Below the pieces are notes generated by a model. That model saw only the letters and a program-made list of their open reading frames with translations, was not told where the DNA came from and did not search any database. A stretch of DNA of 24,809 nucleotides, from contig CAJTYI010000038.1 of NCBI GenBank assembly GCA_910584215.1, positions 1 to 24,809 on the forward strand, read 5' to 3'. Every line of letters begins with the position of its first letter. Position 1 is the first letter of the stretch. The translations under genes were made by a program, and so were the position numbers. Below, piece by piece: positions 16,260-24,429 of this stretch. Source of the stretch: an uncultured Roseburia sp. Lineage in GTDB: Bacteria; Bacillota; Clostridia; Lachnospirales; Lachnospiraceae.

Positions 16260-16931
16260 GTGACCTTTCAGGATATTTTTAAATCAAGTTTTTTGGAAAA
16301 TGTATCTGCCGTTACCATATTGGATATGGCGCTGGCGCTGACGCTCGCCTTTTGCATCGGTATGTTGATTTTTCTGGTATATAAAAGAACCTACGCCGGT
16401 GTGATGTATGCCTCATCGTTTGGCATCACACTGATCGCGCTTACCATGATCACTACGCTGGTGATTCTCGCGGTGACGTCCAATATTGTGCTGTCGCTCG
16501 GCATGGTCGGTGCGTTGTCGATTGTCCGTTTTCGCACCGCAATCAAAGAGCCGTTAGACATTGCGTTCCTATTCTGGTCGATTGCGGCAGGCATTGTCTT
16601 GGCGGCGGGCATGATTCCGCTGGCCGTATGCGGCAGCGCTGCCATCGGTTTGGTTTTGATACTGTTTGCCAATCAAAAATCTCATATAAATCCTTATATG
16701 GTTGTGATTTGCTGCGACGGTCACGACAGTGAAGTAAATGCAGTGGAATTTCTGCAAAAACAGACGAAACGCTGCGTGGTAAAAAGTAAGACGGCACAGA
16801 AGGGTTTTATTGAGTTGAATATTGAAATCCGTCTCAAAGAGGACAACACGGATTTTGTCAATACGCTCTTGGAGATAAGCGGTGTGGAGCGTGCAGTGCT
16901 GGTAAGCTACAACGGCGACTATATGGGGTGA
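16260..16931 (+). CDS. DUF4956 membrane protein
   Basis: A 223-residue integral membrane protein. Hydrophobic segments lie at about residues 16-40, 46-72, 76-95 and 104-142, followed by a soluble C-terminal domain of about 75 residues that resembles a small alpha/beta regulatory fold (VVICCDGHDSEVNAVEFLQKQ). The block SLGMVGALSIVRFRTAIKEPLDIAFLFW is the family hallmark. The start GTG 16260 has AAAAGGAG (16243-16250) at good spacing and gives the usual MTFQDIFKSSFLENV N-terminus; GTG 16218 is an alternative without such a site. The family commonly occurs next to VTC-domain and CotH genes, as here; its biochemical role is unknown. It may be a membrane channel or anchor for polyphosphate export. 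Confidence 0.9.
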   Translation: MTFQDIFKSSFLENVSAVTILDMALALTLAFCIGMLIFLVYKRTYAGVMYASSFGITLIALTMITTLVILAVTSNIVLSLGMVGALSIVRFRTAIKEPLDIAFLFWSIAAGIVLAAGMIPLAVCGSAAIGLVLILFANQKSHINPYMVVICCDGHDSEVNAVEFLQKQTKRCVVKSKTAQKGFIELNIEIRLKEDNTDFVNTLLEISGVERAVLVSYNGDYMG

Positions 16932-17015
16932 TGAGAAAAGTATGAAACAGGAGACGTCACGTCTTTGGAACGGCTCCTATGTTTTGCGCAAACTGTACGT
17001 GGAATGGAGGTTATT

Positions 17016-18707
17016 ATGTCAACACACAAAAGTATCGACAAGATCTGCTGCGCCGCTGTCATCTGTTCCCTGATTCTTACGGTTCTTTTTATGAATGGCG
17101 CCTCTTTGGGCATCATAAAGGCGGCAGGAATCAAAGACTATGCGGCGCATATATTTGATGCCACAACCGTTCACACAATTGATATTGTGATGGATGACTG
17201 GGAGGAATTTCTGGCATCCTGCACTGATAAGGAGTATGCGCTCTGCTCCGTGACAATTGATGAGGAGGTCTTTCAAAATGTGGCGATTCGTGCAAAAGGC
17301 AATACCTCACTGACACAAGTGGAGCGCTATGGAAATAACCGTTACAGCTTCAAAATCGAGTTTGACCACTATGAGAGTGCCAAAAGCTATCACGGTCTTG
17401 ATAAACTCAGTCTAAATAATATCATACAGGATAATACTTATGCGAAAGATTTTTTGACTTATCAACTGATGCAAAAATTTGACGTGGCTGCCCCGCTTTG
17501 CAGTTACGCATATATCACAGTAAACGGCGAGGAATGGGGGCTGTACCTGGCTGTGGAATGTGTGGAGGAAGCCTTTTTAGAACGCAATTATGGCAGCGAT
17601 TACGGGGAGCTTTATAAACCCGACAGTATGGACATGGACGGAGGACAAAACCGTGGAAAGCCGGGAGATAGGGATGGGGCAGAGGGAACAGACATGCCGA
17701 TAAAGCCGGGAGATGGTGAGGTGGCAGAGGGAACAGACATGCCGATAAAGCCGGGAGATGGTGAGGTGGCGGAGGGGATGGATATGTGGCCGAAGCCGGG
17801 AAATCTCCCCGATCGCGCGGATGTGCCCGCCATGCTGCCGGAAAAGGGAAATAATGTAGTTGTATCGGACGGCGAGGGGAAGATAACACCGCCCGAACTG
17901 CCGAAAAACGGTGGTATGCCAAACGGTGGTATGGGCAGCAGTGATGTGGCTCTGGTCTATACCGATGATGACCCGGACAGTTACCCCAATCTATTTGACA
18001 ATGCCAAGACCGATATCACCGATGCGGACCAAAACCGTCTGATCGCGGCATTGCGAAAGATGAACAACAGGGAAGATTTAGAAGAGGTGGTCGATGTGGA
18101 GGCGGTTATCCGGTATTTTGTGGTGCACAACTTTGTCTGTAACTATGACAGCTACACAGGTTCTATGATACACAACTACTATCTCTATGAAAAAGATGGG
18201 CAGCTCTCCATGATACCGTGGGACTATAACCTTGCGTTCGGTGGCTTTGAGGCCGCCGGCGATGCCACTTCAATTGTGAATGACCCGATCGATTCGCCTG
18301 TTTCTGGGGGAACGCTTGAGAACCGACCGATGATCGCGTGGATTTTTAGTGATGAACAATACAAAAACTTGTATCACAAGTATTTTGCGGAATTTCTTTC
18401 CGTCTGTTTTGAAAGCGGTTATTGCAGCGACCTGCTCGACTCTGTGGAGACGATGATTGCACCCTATGTAGAAAAAGATGCAACCAAATTCTGCTCCTTT
18501 GAAGAATTTCAGACGGGTATTGACACGTTGAAAGAATTTTGCTCGCTCCGCCGGGAAAGTATCAGCGGGCAGCTGGGCGGTACGATTCCCTCTACATCGG
18601 ACGGGCAGAAGCAGGACGGCACTTCCCTGATTGACGCCTCCGCTCTTGACATTTCCGCTATGGGTACGATGGAAATGGGTAAGGACAGCTGGCAGCGTCC
18701 ATGGTAA
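17016..18707 (+). CDS. Secreted or membrane-anchored CotH-kinase family protein
   Basis: A 563-residue protein. An N-terminal hydrophobic segment (about residues 10-35) acts as a signal peptide or anchor. The CotH-like domain follows: VAIRAKGNTSL, RYSFKIEFD, YHGLDKLSLNNIIQDNTYAKDFLTYQL, YAYITVNGEEWGLYLAVE, and IPWDYNLAFGGF with D403 in the presumed metal-binding DYN motif. CotH proteins are Fam20C-like kinases that phosphorylate spore coat proteins in Bacillus; substrates of the clostridial relatives are unknown. Between the two halves sits a Gly/Pro/Asp-rich insert (about 205-305) with a 15-residue tandem repeat. GGAGG at 17006-17010 fixes the start at ATG 17016. It is the last gene of the VTC-DUF4956-CotH set. 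Confidence 0.9.
   Translation: MSTHKSIDKICCAAVICSLILTVLFMNGASLGIIKAAGIKDYAAHIFDATTVHTIDIVMDDWEEFLASCTDKEYALCSVTIDEEVFQNVAIRAKGNTSLTQVERYGNNRYSFKIEFDHYESAKSYHGLDKLSLNNIIQDNTYAKDFLTYQLMQKFDVAAPLCSYAYITVNGEEWGLYLAVECVEEAFLERNYGSDYGELYKPDSMDMDGGQNRGKPGDRDGAEGTDMPIKPGDGEVAEGTDMPIKPGDGEVAEGMDMWPKPGNLPDRADVPAMLPEKGNNVVVSDGEGKITPPELPKNGGMPNGGMGSSDVALVYTDDDPDSYPNLFDNAKTDITDADQNRLIAALRKMNNREDLEEVVDVEAVIRYFVVHNFVCNYDSYTGSMIHNYYLYEKDGQLSMIPWDYNLAFGGFEAAGDATSIVNDPIDSPVSGGTLENRPMIAWIFSDEQYKNLYHKYFAEFLSVCFESGYCSDLLDSVETMIAPYVEKDATKFCSFEEFQTGIDTLKEFCSLRRESISGQLGGTIPSTSDGQKQDGTSLIDASALDISAMGTMEMGKDSWQRPW
17660..17805 (+). repeat. 45-bp tandem repeat inside the CotH-like gene
   Basis: A unit of 45 bp, read as GDGEVAEGTDMPIKP, recurs with near identity starting at 17679 and 17724, flanked by degenerate copies on both sides (about three units in all). 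The frame is kept, so copy-number change would lengthen or shorten a flexible linker without breaking the protein. Confidence 0.85.
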
Positions 18708-18751
18708 AGAGATTATAAAAAGCGATCTCTATACGAAATCAAGAATAACAC

Positions 18752-18780
18752 TTGCATTTTTTTATCAATTGTGTTTTAAT
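18752..18780 (+). promoter_or_regulatory. Promoter of the ABC-F gene
   Basis: TTGCAT (18752-18757) and TTTAAT (18775-18780) are spaced by 17 bp with an extended -10 TG at 18772-18773. Transcription from about 18787 would produce a leader of about 320 nt before the start codon at 19108. Confidence 0.7.
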
Positions 18781-18809
18781 AGCGGTATAAAAGAGAAAGG
18801 GCACTGTTC

Positions 18810-18851
18810 ATGTGCATGGTGGAGAAATGTTTCAGAGATAGTTTGATTTAA
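18810..18851 (+). CDS. Candidate 13-codon leader peptide of the ABC-F gene
   Basis: ATG 18810 begins MCMVEKCFRDSLI, ending at TAA 18849-18851, with GAGAAAGGG (18793-18801) upstream as a ribosome binding site. Antibiotic-inducible ABC-F genes are often controlled by ribosome stalling on such a peptide. Support comes only from position, the binding site and the attenuator downstream. Confidence 0.4.
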   Translation: MCMVEKCFRDSLI

Positions 18852-18892
18852 GTGGACAGACATGTTGGCAGGAGATCTGCGCGGCAGGTATG

Positions 18893-19014
18893 TTTGTGTA
18901 TGCTTAAATTGGATTATCGCACTGATACAGGAATCATTCATGGCACATATGGTATCGAATGGTTTATTGTGTGAGTCTGTTTTTGCATACGCAAAGGCAG
19001 GCTCTTTTTGTTTT
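18893..19014 (+). promoter_or_regulatory. Transcription attenuator in the ABC-F leader
   Basis: Terminator: GTGAGTCTG (18971-18979) pairs through GAGTCTG with CAGGCTC (18998-19004), with an inner stem TTTGC/GCAAA around ATAC, followed by TTTTTGTTTT. Competing antiterminator: TTTGTGTATGC (18893-18903) is complementary to GCATACGCAAA (18985-18995) over eleven pairs with one wobble, and would break the terminator. A second weaker competing pairing is ACAGAC (18856-18861) with GTCTGT (18975-18980). This is the architecture of drug-inducible attenuators. Confidence 0.75.
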
Positions 19015-19107
19015 ATGGGAACTTCTCTTGGTTTTCCTATATAGCAAAAATTCCTCCGGGCAGGAGGCGGATTGATTCGCCTTGTTTTGGATTGTAAAGG
19101 AGGTCAG

Positions 19108-20646
19108 ATGTTACAGATAAAAAATTTAACGATCACGCACAGAAAAGATCTGCGTGTCATATTAGAAGATTTTAACATGGTATTAAACGACGGGGACAAG
19201 GCCGTTGTGATCGGGGAGGAAGGCGACGGTAAATCAACGCTGCTGAAATGGATTTATGACCCTGTCCTGGCGGAAGGATACACAGAGTGCACGGGTACTA
19301 GGATTGCATCGGGTGAACGGCTGGGTTATCTGCCGCAGGAACTTCCGGCAGAGGAGCGGGAAAAAACCGTATATCAATTTTTTTGCGGCGAAATGTCTTT
19401 CTATGAGCAGACGCCAAAGGAACTGGCGCTATTGGCGCGGACATTTCAGGTGGAAGGGGATTTCTTTTACCGTGAACAGCGGATGGATAGTCTATCGGGC
19501 GGGGAGAAGATCAAGGTGCAGTTGATGCGCCTTATGATGTGTGAACCCACGGTGCTGCTGCTTGATGAACCCTCCAACGACCTTGATCTGGAAACTCTTT
19601 CGTGGTTGGAACAATTTATCTGCGGTTTTCACCATATCGTCCTCTTTATCTCTCATGATGAGACGCTCATAGAGAATACAGCGAATACGGTGATTCACAT
19701 CGAGCAAGTGCAGCGCAAGACAAAGTGCAGATACACCGTTGCGCGTATGCCGTATCAGACTTATATCACAAAACGGCGTGACAGCTTTCAAAAACAGGAG
19801 CAGCAGGCGGCGGACGACAGGCGCCAAAAGAAAATCAGGGATGAAAAATATAAGAGAATCTATCAGAGCGTGGATTACGCGCAGGAGACCATTACCAGGC
19901 AAAACCCTTCCAAAGGCAGGCTGCTAAAAAAGAAAATGCATGCGGTCAAATCTCTGGAAAAGCGCTTTGCGCGCGAAGACGAAAATATGACAGAGATGCC
20001 GGAACAGGAGGAGGCTATTTTCTTTAAGCTGGGCGGTGAGGAATCTATTGTTCCGGCGGGAAAGGTTGTTTTGGAATATGCGTGTGACAGCCTTTTTGCG
20101 GCACAGGGGCAGCAGGTGCTTGCGCGCGATATCTTTTTGCGGGTCAAAGGCCCCGAAAAAATCTGCATTACCGGTGCGAACGGCTGTGGAAAGACAACGC
20201 TTCTAAAAAATATTGCCGACGAAATTTCTGCGAAAAACAAGATTAAGGCGGAATATATGCCGCAAAATTATGAGGAATTATTGGATTTGGCGCTGACGCC
20301 GGTAGAATATCTTGCCGCAAGCGGGGAAAAGGAGGAGCGGACGAGAATACGCACCTATCTGGGCTCACTTAAGTATACGGCAAATGAGATGGAGCATCCG
20401 ATCGCCGAGTTGTCAGGCGGGCAGAAAGCGAAAATTTTTCTTTTAAAGATGAGCCTTTCGGGCGCGCAGCTCTTAATTTTGGATGAACCGACAAGAAATT
20501 TCTCCCCGTTGTCAGGTCCAGTGATCCGCCGGATGCTGCGGGAGTTTCCGGGCGCAATTATCAGTATATCGCATGACCGAAAATATATAGACGAGGTCTG
20601 TGATAAAGTGTATCGTTTCAGCGATCAGAGGTTAATGACACAGTAG
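19108..20646 (+). CDS. ABC-F ribosome-protection-type ATPase
   Basis: A 512-residue protein with two ABC domains and no membrane segments. Domain 1: Walker A GEEGDGKST (36-44), signature LSGGEK (about 128), Walker B LLLDEPSNDLDL. Domain 2: Walker A GANGCGKTT (about 355), signature LSGGQK (about 434), Walker B LLILDEP followed by TRNFSPLSGP instead of the usual TNHLD. The linker of about 195-315 is basic and probably reaches toward the ribosomal exit or peptidyl-transferase region. Proteins of this type displace antibiotics or rescue stalled ribosomes. AAAGGAGGT at 19097-19105 sets the start at ATG 19108; a TTG at 19072 is an unlikely alternative. The attenuated leader supports a role in resistance; the drug class cannot be told from sequence. 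Confidence 0.9.
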   Translation: MLQIKNLTITHRKDLRVILEDFNMVLNDGDKAVVIGEEGDGKSTLLKWIYDPVLAEGYTECTGTRIASGERLGYLPQELPAEEREKTVYQFFCGEMSFYEQTPKELALLARTFQVEGDFFYREQRMDSLSGGEKIKVQLMRLMMCEPTVLLLDEPSNDLDLETLSWLEQFICGFHHIVLFISHDETLIENTANTVIHIEQVQRKTKCRYTVARMPYQTYITKRRDSFQKQEQQAADDRRQKKIRDEKYKRIYQSVDYAQETITRQNPSKGRLLKKKMHAVKSLEKRFAREDENMTEMPEQEEAIFFKLGGEESIVPAGKVVLEYACDSLFAAQGQQVLARDIFLRVKGPEKICITGANGCGKTTLLKNIADEISAKNKIKAEYMPQNYEELLDLALTPVEYLAASGEKEERTRIRTYLGSLKYTANEMEHPIAELSGGQKAKIFLLKMSLSGAQLLILDEPTRNFSPLSGPVIRRMLREFPGAIISISHDRKYIDEVCDKVYRFSDQRLMTQ

Positions 20647-20690
20647 GAATAAATGTTGAGTTGGTGTATGGGAGGAGAATGAGGTAAGGA

Positions 20691-20719
20691 TTGAACACAA
20701 AACTCCATTATGGTACAAT
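20691..20719 (+). promoter_or_regulatory. Promoter of the GGDEF-EAL gene
   Basis: TTGAAC (20691-20696) and TACAAT (20714-20719) are separated by 17 bp, with an extended TG at 20711-20712. The leader would begin near 20726 and contains a hairpin and a short ORF before the start at 20883. Confidence 0.75.
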
Positions 20720-20756
20720 ATATCATATTATTAGGCGTAGGAAATATGATTATAGT

Positions 20757-20782
20757 GGCCGATGGAAGGTATTTCATCGGCC
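20757..20782 (+). other. Hairpin in the leader of the GGDEF-EAL gene
   Basis: GGCCGATG (20757-20764) pairs perfectly with CATCGGCC (20775-20782) around a 10-nt loop. There is no T run, so it is not a terminator. It does not match the c-di-GMP riboswitch consensus that I know. Confidence 0.5.
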
Positions 20783-20817
20783 TGCGGACGGGTAAGAGCA
20801 GCGTTGGACGGAGGAAG

Positions 20818-20865
20818 ATGTGCATAGCAGAAGGTACAGCCGGGTTCGGCCAATGCGTGTGGTAA
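20818..20865 (+). CDS. Possible 15-codon upstream ORF
   Basis: ATG 20818 opens MCIAEGTAGFGQCVW, ending at TAA 20863-20865, 17 nt before the main ATG 20883. CGGAGG (20809-20814) lies just upstream, a strong but close ribosome binding site. The same site could start the main frame at GTG 20820, which would add 21 residues to the GGDEF-EAL protein. Both readings are open. Confidence 0.3.
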   Translation: MCIAEGTAGFGQCVW

Positions 20866-20882
20866 AAGATAAGGGGACGATC

Positions 20883-23855
20883 ATGTCTGGAAAGAAGAAA
20901 GGCAGAACGATTTTTCGGGTACTTATGCTGCCGCTGTTTTGCATCTTGGCGGCGGAGCTGTGTGTGCTGGCAGGAAGCCTGCTGTTTGGCGGCGTGATTT
21001 CAAAGCTGGAACAGAATTCGCGTGACATTCTGGCACAGCAGGTAGAGAACAGAGGAAATTATCTTGTCAATGAAATGATCGGGAACTGGTCAAGCTTGGG
21101 CATAATCTCATCACAGATTGATGCTGTCGTGCGGGAACACTTAGAACAGGAGAAGATTACAGTATCGGATTTGACCGGGGAAGCGTGCGGCCAGCTTTTG
21201 GCCCAATTGCAGCCGGAGTTGATTCGTACTATGTATAATAAGCAGGCGACGGGCATATTTCTGATCTTGAACACGAAAGAGCTGGCTGGAGAGGAGCTTC
21301 CGGACGCGTTTCCAGGGATTTATCTGAGAGACTTTGATCCTTTGTCGACGCGTTCAGAGCAAAATGAAGACATTCTGGCAGAGCGGGCGCCGGTGGAGGC
21401 GGTACGCGCCGGCCGGATTGCAACCGATATCGGGTGGCAGCCTGTATTTTCCAGGGAGGAATGTGAGGAGCAGCCCTTTTTTTATCAGCCGTTTACGGCG
21501 GCATACGCTGACGGGGGAAAACTGCCGGCGAAAGAATACGGCTACTGGACTACGGAGCCGTATACATTGGCCGGAGATAAGCACAGGGCAGTCGCCTACT
21601 CTGTTCCACTGATGCTCGAGGACGGGACGGTATACGGCGTCTTGGGAGTGGAACTGCTGGTCAATTATATGCAGTCACTTTTGCCCTGTGGGGAGCTGTT
21701 GGAGGAAGGGCAGGGATGTTATCTTCTTGCAGTCGCAAAGGAGGGGGAGCGTACCGTTTCGCCGGTATTGTTTTCCGGTGAATCTATGCTGACGCAACGC
21801 CTGGCAGATTTGGAGTTTTCGCTGGAGGGCACGGATGACAGGGAGGCCAACGATGCCAGTGGCAAGTATTACGGTGCGGTAAAACCTCTGATTTTATATA
21901 GCAATCATGCGCCCTTTGAGTCGGATCGATGGTATTTGTTGGGGATAGGGGCAAAGGAAGATTTGTTTGCTTTTTCCAGGCAGATACAGGCGATACTTTT
22001 CGTATCGTTTGTCCTTACCATAGGGATTGGATTTATAGGTATTTTGCTCGTCAGCTATCGTTTGTCCAAGCCGATACGGCGGTTGTCCAACGAGGTAGAA
22101 CTGGCGAAGAAGAGCAGCCTGCTGCCCACATTATCGGAGACCGGAATACAGGAGATTGATCAGTTTGCCGACGCGATCATCAGGCTACAGCGGGAAGTAA
22201 CGGACTCCTCGATAAGATTTTTGCAGATCATCCATATGGCGAGCGTAGATATCGCCGGCTATGAGGTCAGAGATGGAGCGGAGCGTGTGTTTGTCACTGC
22301 AAACTATTTCCCGATGCTGGGGGCGGAGGCTGTGGATACGGAAAAGCTGACACCGGAGGAGTTTTGGGATTTATCCAGACATGCAAGGCAAAATTTAAGA
22401 TGTACTGCATCCGATGAGAGTGGCACGGTTTATGAAGTTCCGGTGGCTCAAGACAAGGTGCGCTATCTGCACTTTGAAGATATCACGGACGGTGACCGCC
22501 ATGTGGGATTGGTGGAGGATGTGACCGCGGCGACGCTTGAGCGGATGCGGGTAGAGCATGAGAGGGATTGTGACGGTCTGACAAAACTTTACAGCAGGCG
22601 CGGATTTCGGAGGGAAGCGGAAGCGCTGTTCCTCCAGCCGGAGCGGTTGCGGCAGGCGGGACTTTTGATGATTGACCTGGATAACCTCAAATCTACGAAC
22701 GACAAGTACGGACATAATTTCGGCGACCGCTACATTCAGACGGCAGCCAAATGTTTTTCCGAGCACACGCCCGAACGTACGCTGTGCGCGCGCATTTCCG
22801 GAGATGAGTTTTTGCTTCTTTTTTATGGGTACGAGAGTCAGGAACAGATCAAAGCGAAATTGGATGAGCTATACCGTGCGATCCGGGAAGTAAAGTTTGA
22901 TTTTCCAGACGGAACCAGTATGAGGCTTAGCGCCTCCGGCGGCGTGGCATGGTATCCGGCTGACGGCAAGGACTTATCCGAGCTGATGAAGTATGCGGAT
23001 TTTGCTATGTACCAGGTCAAGTGTTCGCAAAAGGGAGCGTTAAAAGTGTTTGACCGGGAGGCATATCAGTGCCGGATGGAACAAAATCAGATTAAGATGG
23101 AGTTTCACCGCTTGCTGGACAGTGGGCAGTTTACCTATCATTTTCAGCCGATTTTCCACGGTATGACCGGGGAGGTTTATGCCTATGAAGCGCTGATGCG
23201 GGTAAGTTGTCCCACGCTGCGCTCCCCGGAGACCGTTCTTAAGCTGGCAAAAGAAGAAGGGCGGATGCATGAGGTGGAATCGCTGACGCTGTTTCGCGCC
23301 AGTGCGCGTTATTGTGATCTGCTGGAGCAGGGGAAGGTGTCCGAAGGGGCGCTGCTGTTTATCAACTCGATCGCGAACGAGCGCATGACGGAGGCGGAAC
23401 AACAGCAGTATCATCAGAGATTTTCCCATATCCAGTCCAGAGTCGTCGTGGAGATTACAGAGGCGGAGCATTTGGATATGGAAATGATACAAAAGAAAAG
23501 CGAGACGGAGGGATTTTCCGGTATGTTTGCGCTCGATGACTATGGCAGCGGCTATAACAGTGAAATCAATCTTTTAGAGCTAAATCCGGCTTTTGTCAAA
23601 GTGGATATTACGATTGTGCGTGATATCGACAAAGACGCCAATAAACAGCAGATAGTTGCAAATATTGTCGAATATGCGCATAAGCGTGACATGATGGTGA
23701 TAGCGGAGGGACTCGAAACGCCGGAGGAAGTTCTGATGTCCCTTAAGCTGGGCGTAGACTTGCTACAGGGATATTTTCTCGCACGGCCCGGTGAGATACC
23801 GCCCGAAATCAGCGCCGAGGCATACCGCCTGATACAGGAGCTAGGAAAAAAGTAA
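20883..23855 (+). CDS. Membrane-bound GGDEF-EAL protein (c-di-GMP turnover)
   Basis: A 990-residue sensor. TM1 (about 12-36) and TM2 (about 368-390) enclose an extracytoplasmic region of about 330 residues, probably a Cache-type sensor; a HAMP-like helix and a PAS-like segment (about 450-560) follow. The GGDEF domain starts near 564 (DGLTKLYSRRGF) with SGDEF at 639-643 in place of GGDEF, a change tolerated in many active cyclases. The EAL domain has all expected catalytic parts: EALMR (E769), NSIANE, VVEITE, DDYGSGYNS (from 885), KVD, AEGLE and LQGYFLARP, so it should hydrolyse c-di-GMP. ATG 20883 is preferred because AAGGGG (20871-20876) is well spaced and the protein then starts with a short basic stretch before TM1; GTG 20820 is an alternative. 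Confidence 0.93.
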   Translation: MSGKKKGRTIFRVLMLPLFCILAAELCVLAGSLLFGGVISKLEQNSRDILAQQVENRGNYLVNEMIGNWSSLGIISSQIDAVVREHLEQEKITVSDLTGEACGQLLAQLQPELIRTMYNKQATGIFLILNTKELAGEELPDAFPGIYLRDFDPLSTRSEQNEDILAERAPVEAVRAGRIATDIGWQPVFSREECEEQPFFYQPFTAAYADGGKLPAKEYGYWTTEPYTLAGDKHRAVAYSVPLMLEDGTVYGVLGVELLVNYMQSLLPCGELLEEGQGCYLLAVAKEGERTVSPVLFSGESMLTQRLADLEFSLEGTDDREANDASGKYYGAVKPLILYSNHAPFESDRWYLLGIGAKEDLFAFSRQIQAILFVSFVLTIGIGFIGILLVSYRLSKPIRRLSNEVELAKKSSLLPTLSETGIQEIDQFADAIIRLQREVTDSSIRFLQIIHMASVDIAGYEVRDGAERVFVTANYFPMLGAEAVDTEKLTPEEFWDLSRHARQNLRCTASDESGTVYEVPVAQDKVRYLHFEDITDGDRHVGLVEDVTAATLERMRVEHERDCDGLTKLYSRRGFRREAEALFLQPERLRQAGLLMIDLDNLKSTNDKYGHNFGDRYIQTAAKCFSEHTPERTLCARISGDEFLLLFYGYESQEQIKAKLDELYRAIREVKFDFPDGTSMRLSASGGVAWYPADGKDLSELMKYADFAMYQVKCSQKGALKVFDREAYQCRMEQNQIKMEFHRLLDSGQFTYHFQPIFHGMTGEVYAYEALMRVSCPTLRSPETVLKLAKEEGRMHEVESLTLFRASARYCDLLEQGKVSEGALLFINSIANERMTEAEQQQYHQRFSHIQSRVVVEITEAEHLDMEMIQKKSETEGFSGMFALDDYGSGYNSEINLLELNPAFVKVDITIVRDIDKDANKQQIVANIVEYAHKRDMMVIAEGLETPEEVLMSLKLGVDLLQGYFLARPGEIPPEISAEAYRLIQELGKK

Positions 23856-23883
23856 GATAGTGGTGGAAAATTGTTTTCCGATA

Positions 23884-23892
23884 TGTTATACT
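23884..23892 (+). promoter_or_regulatory. Extended -10 promoter for the Cys-rich gene
   Basis: TGTTATACT (23884-23892) contains TATACT with an extended TG. A small palindrome GGAAAA-TTG-TTTTCC (23865-23879) lies where the -35 would be and could be an operator. Confidence 0.5.
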
Positions 23893-23961
23893 GTGCTACA
23901 AAATGATTTATTTGATAAGCTGCGATCAAAAAACACAAAATTTTAATGGAGGTTGCGACAA

Positions 23962-24429
23962 ATGGCAGAGGAACTCAAGAAAGGTTTTAATGCAGACTTG
24001 GTCGGAGAGGATTTGGAAAGATGCTGCAGGGGAGAGGAGTTGTGCGGCCATTGCCAGGGGCTGGCGTGTAATATCGGTTTTGCCAAAAAGTGCATACGGG
24101 ATTTCAAAATATCACCGGCAAAAGAAGTGCCAGGCGGCGTGCGCCGTATACCGACGACGGATTTTAAACTGTTTGATGAATTGGAGCTTGAGAGGGCGAT
24201 CGCACACATTTTAAGAGAATGTAAAGACTGCAAGGAAGAGCACACGGAGAACTGTATTATCAATGTAGTCCGCAATTGTTACGAAGTCAGCCTGCTTGGC
24301 GACCGTCATCCCTACGAGGGCAGCACTGTGCAGTATTTAGTGTATTTAAAAGATCATTACCCGGATAAGGCGAGGGAAATCGCCGATCAGTATATGAGCA
24401 TGTCGAAAAAGGCGGAGGGTGCTTTATAA
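23962..24429 (+). CDS. Cysteine-rich protein of unknown function
   Basis: A 155-residue soluble protein that I do not recognise. The N-terminal half has clustered cysteines (ERCCRGEELCGHCQGLACNIGFAKKC), and a second group follows (ECKDCKEEHTENC), suggesting one or two bound metals, zinc or iron-sulfur. The C-terminal third is helical (STVQYLVYLKDHYPDKAREIADQYMSMS). TGGAGGT at 23947-23953 fixes the start at ATG 23962. It follows the GGDEF-EAL gene by 106 bp and has its own promoter, so a functional link is not established. Confidence 0.85.
   Translation: MAEELKKGFNADLVGEDLERCCRGEELCGHCQGLACNIGFAKKCIRDFKISPAKEVPGGVRRIPTTDFKLFDELELERAIAHILRECKDCKEEHTENCIINVVRNCYEVSLLGDRHPYEGSTVQYLVYLKDHYPDKAREIADQYMSMSKKAEGAL

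Noticed and set aside
17515..17922. Pro- and His-rich reverse-strand frame opposite the CotH insert
   Set aside because: It is only the reverse reading of the tandem repeat in the CotH-like gene.
18862..19044. 60-codon frame in the ABC-F leader
   Set aside because: It runs through the terminator hairpin and T run and lacks a good ribosome binding site; the attenuator explains the region better.
20757..20782. c-di-GMP riboswitch upstream of the GGDEF-EAL gene
   Set aside because: The leader has one simple hairpin and lacks the conserved GEMM sequence blocks.
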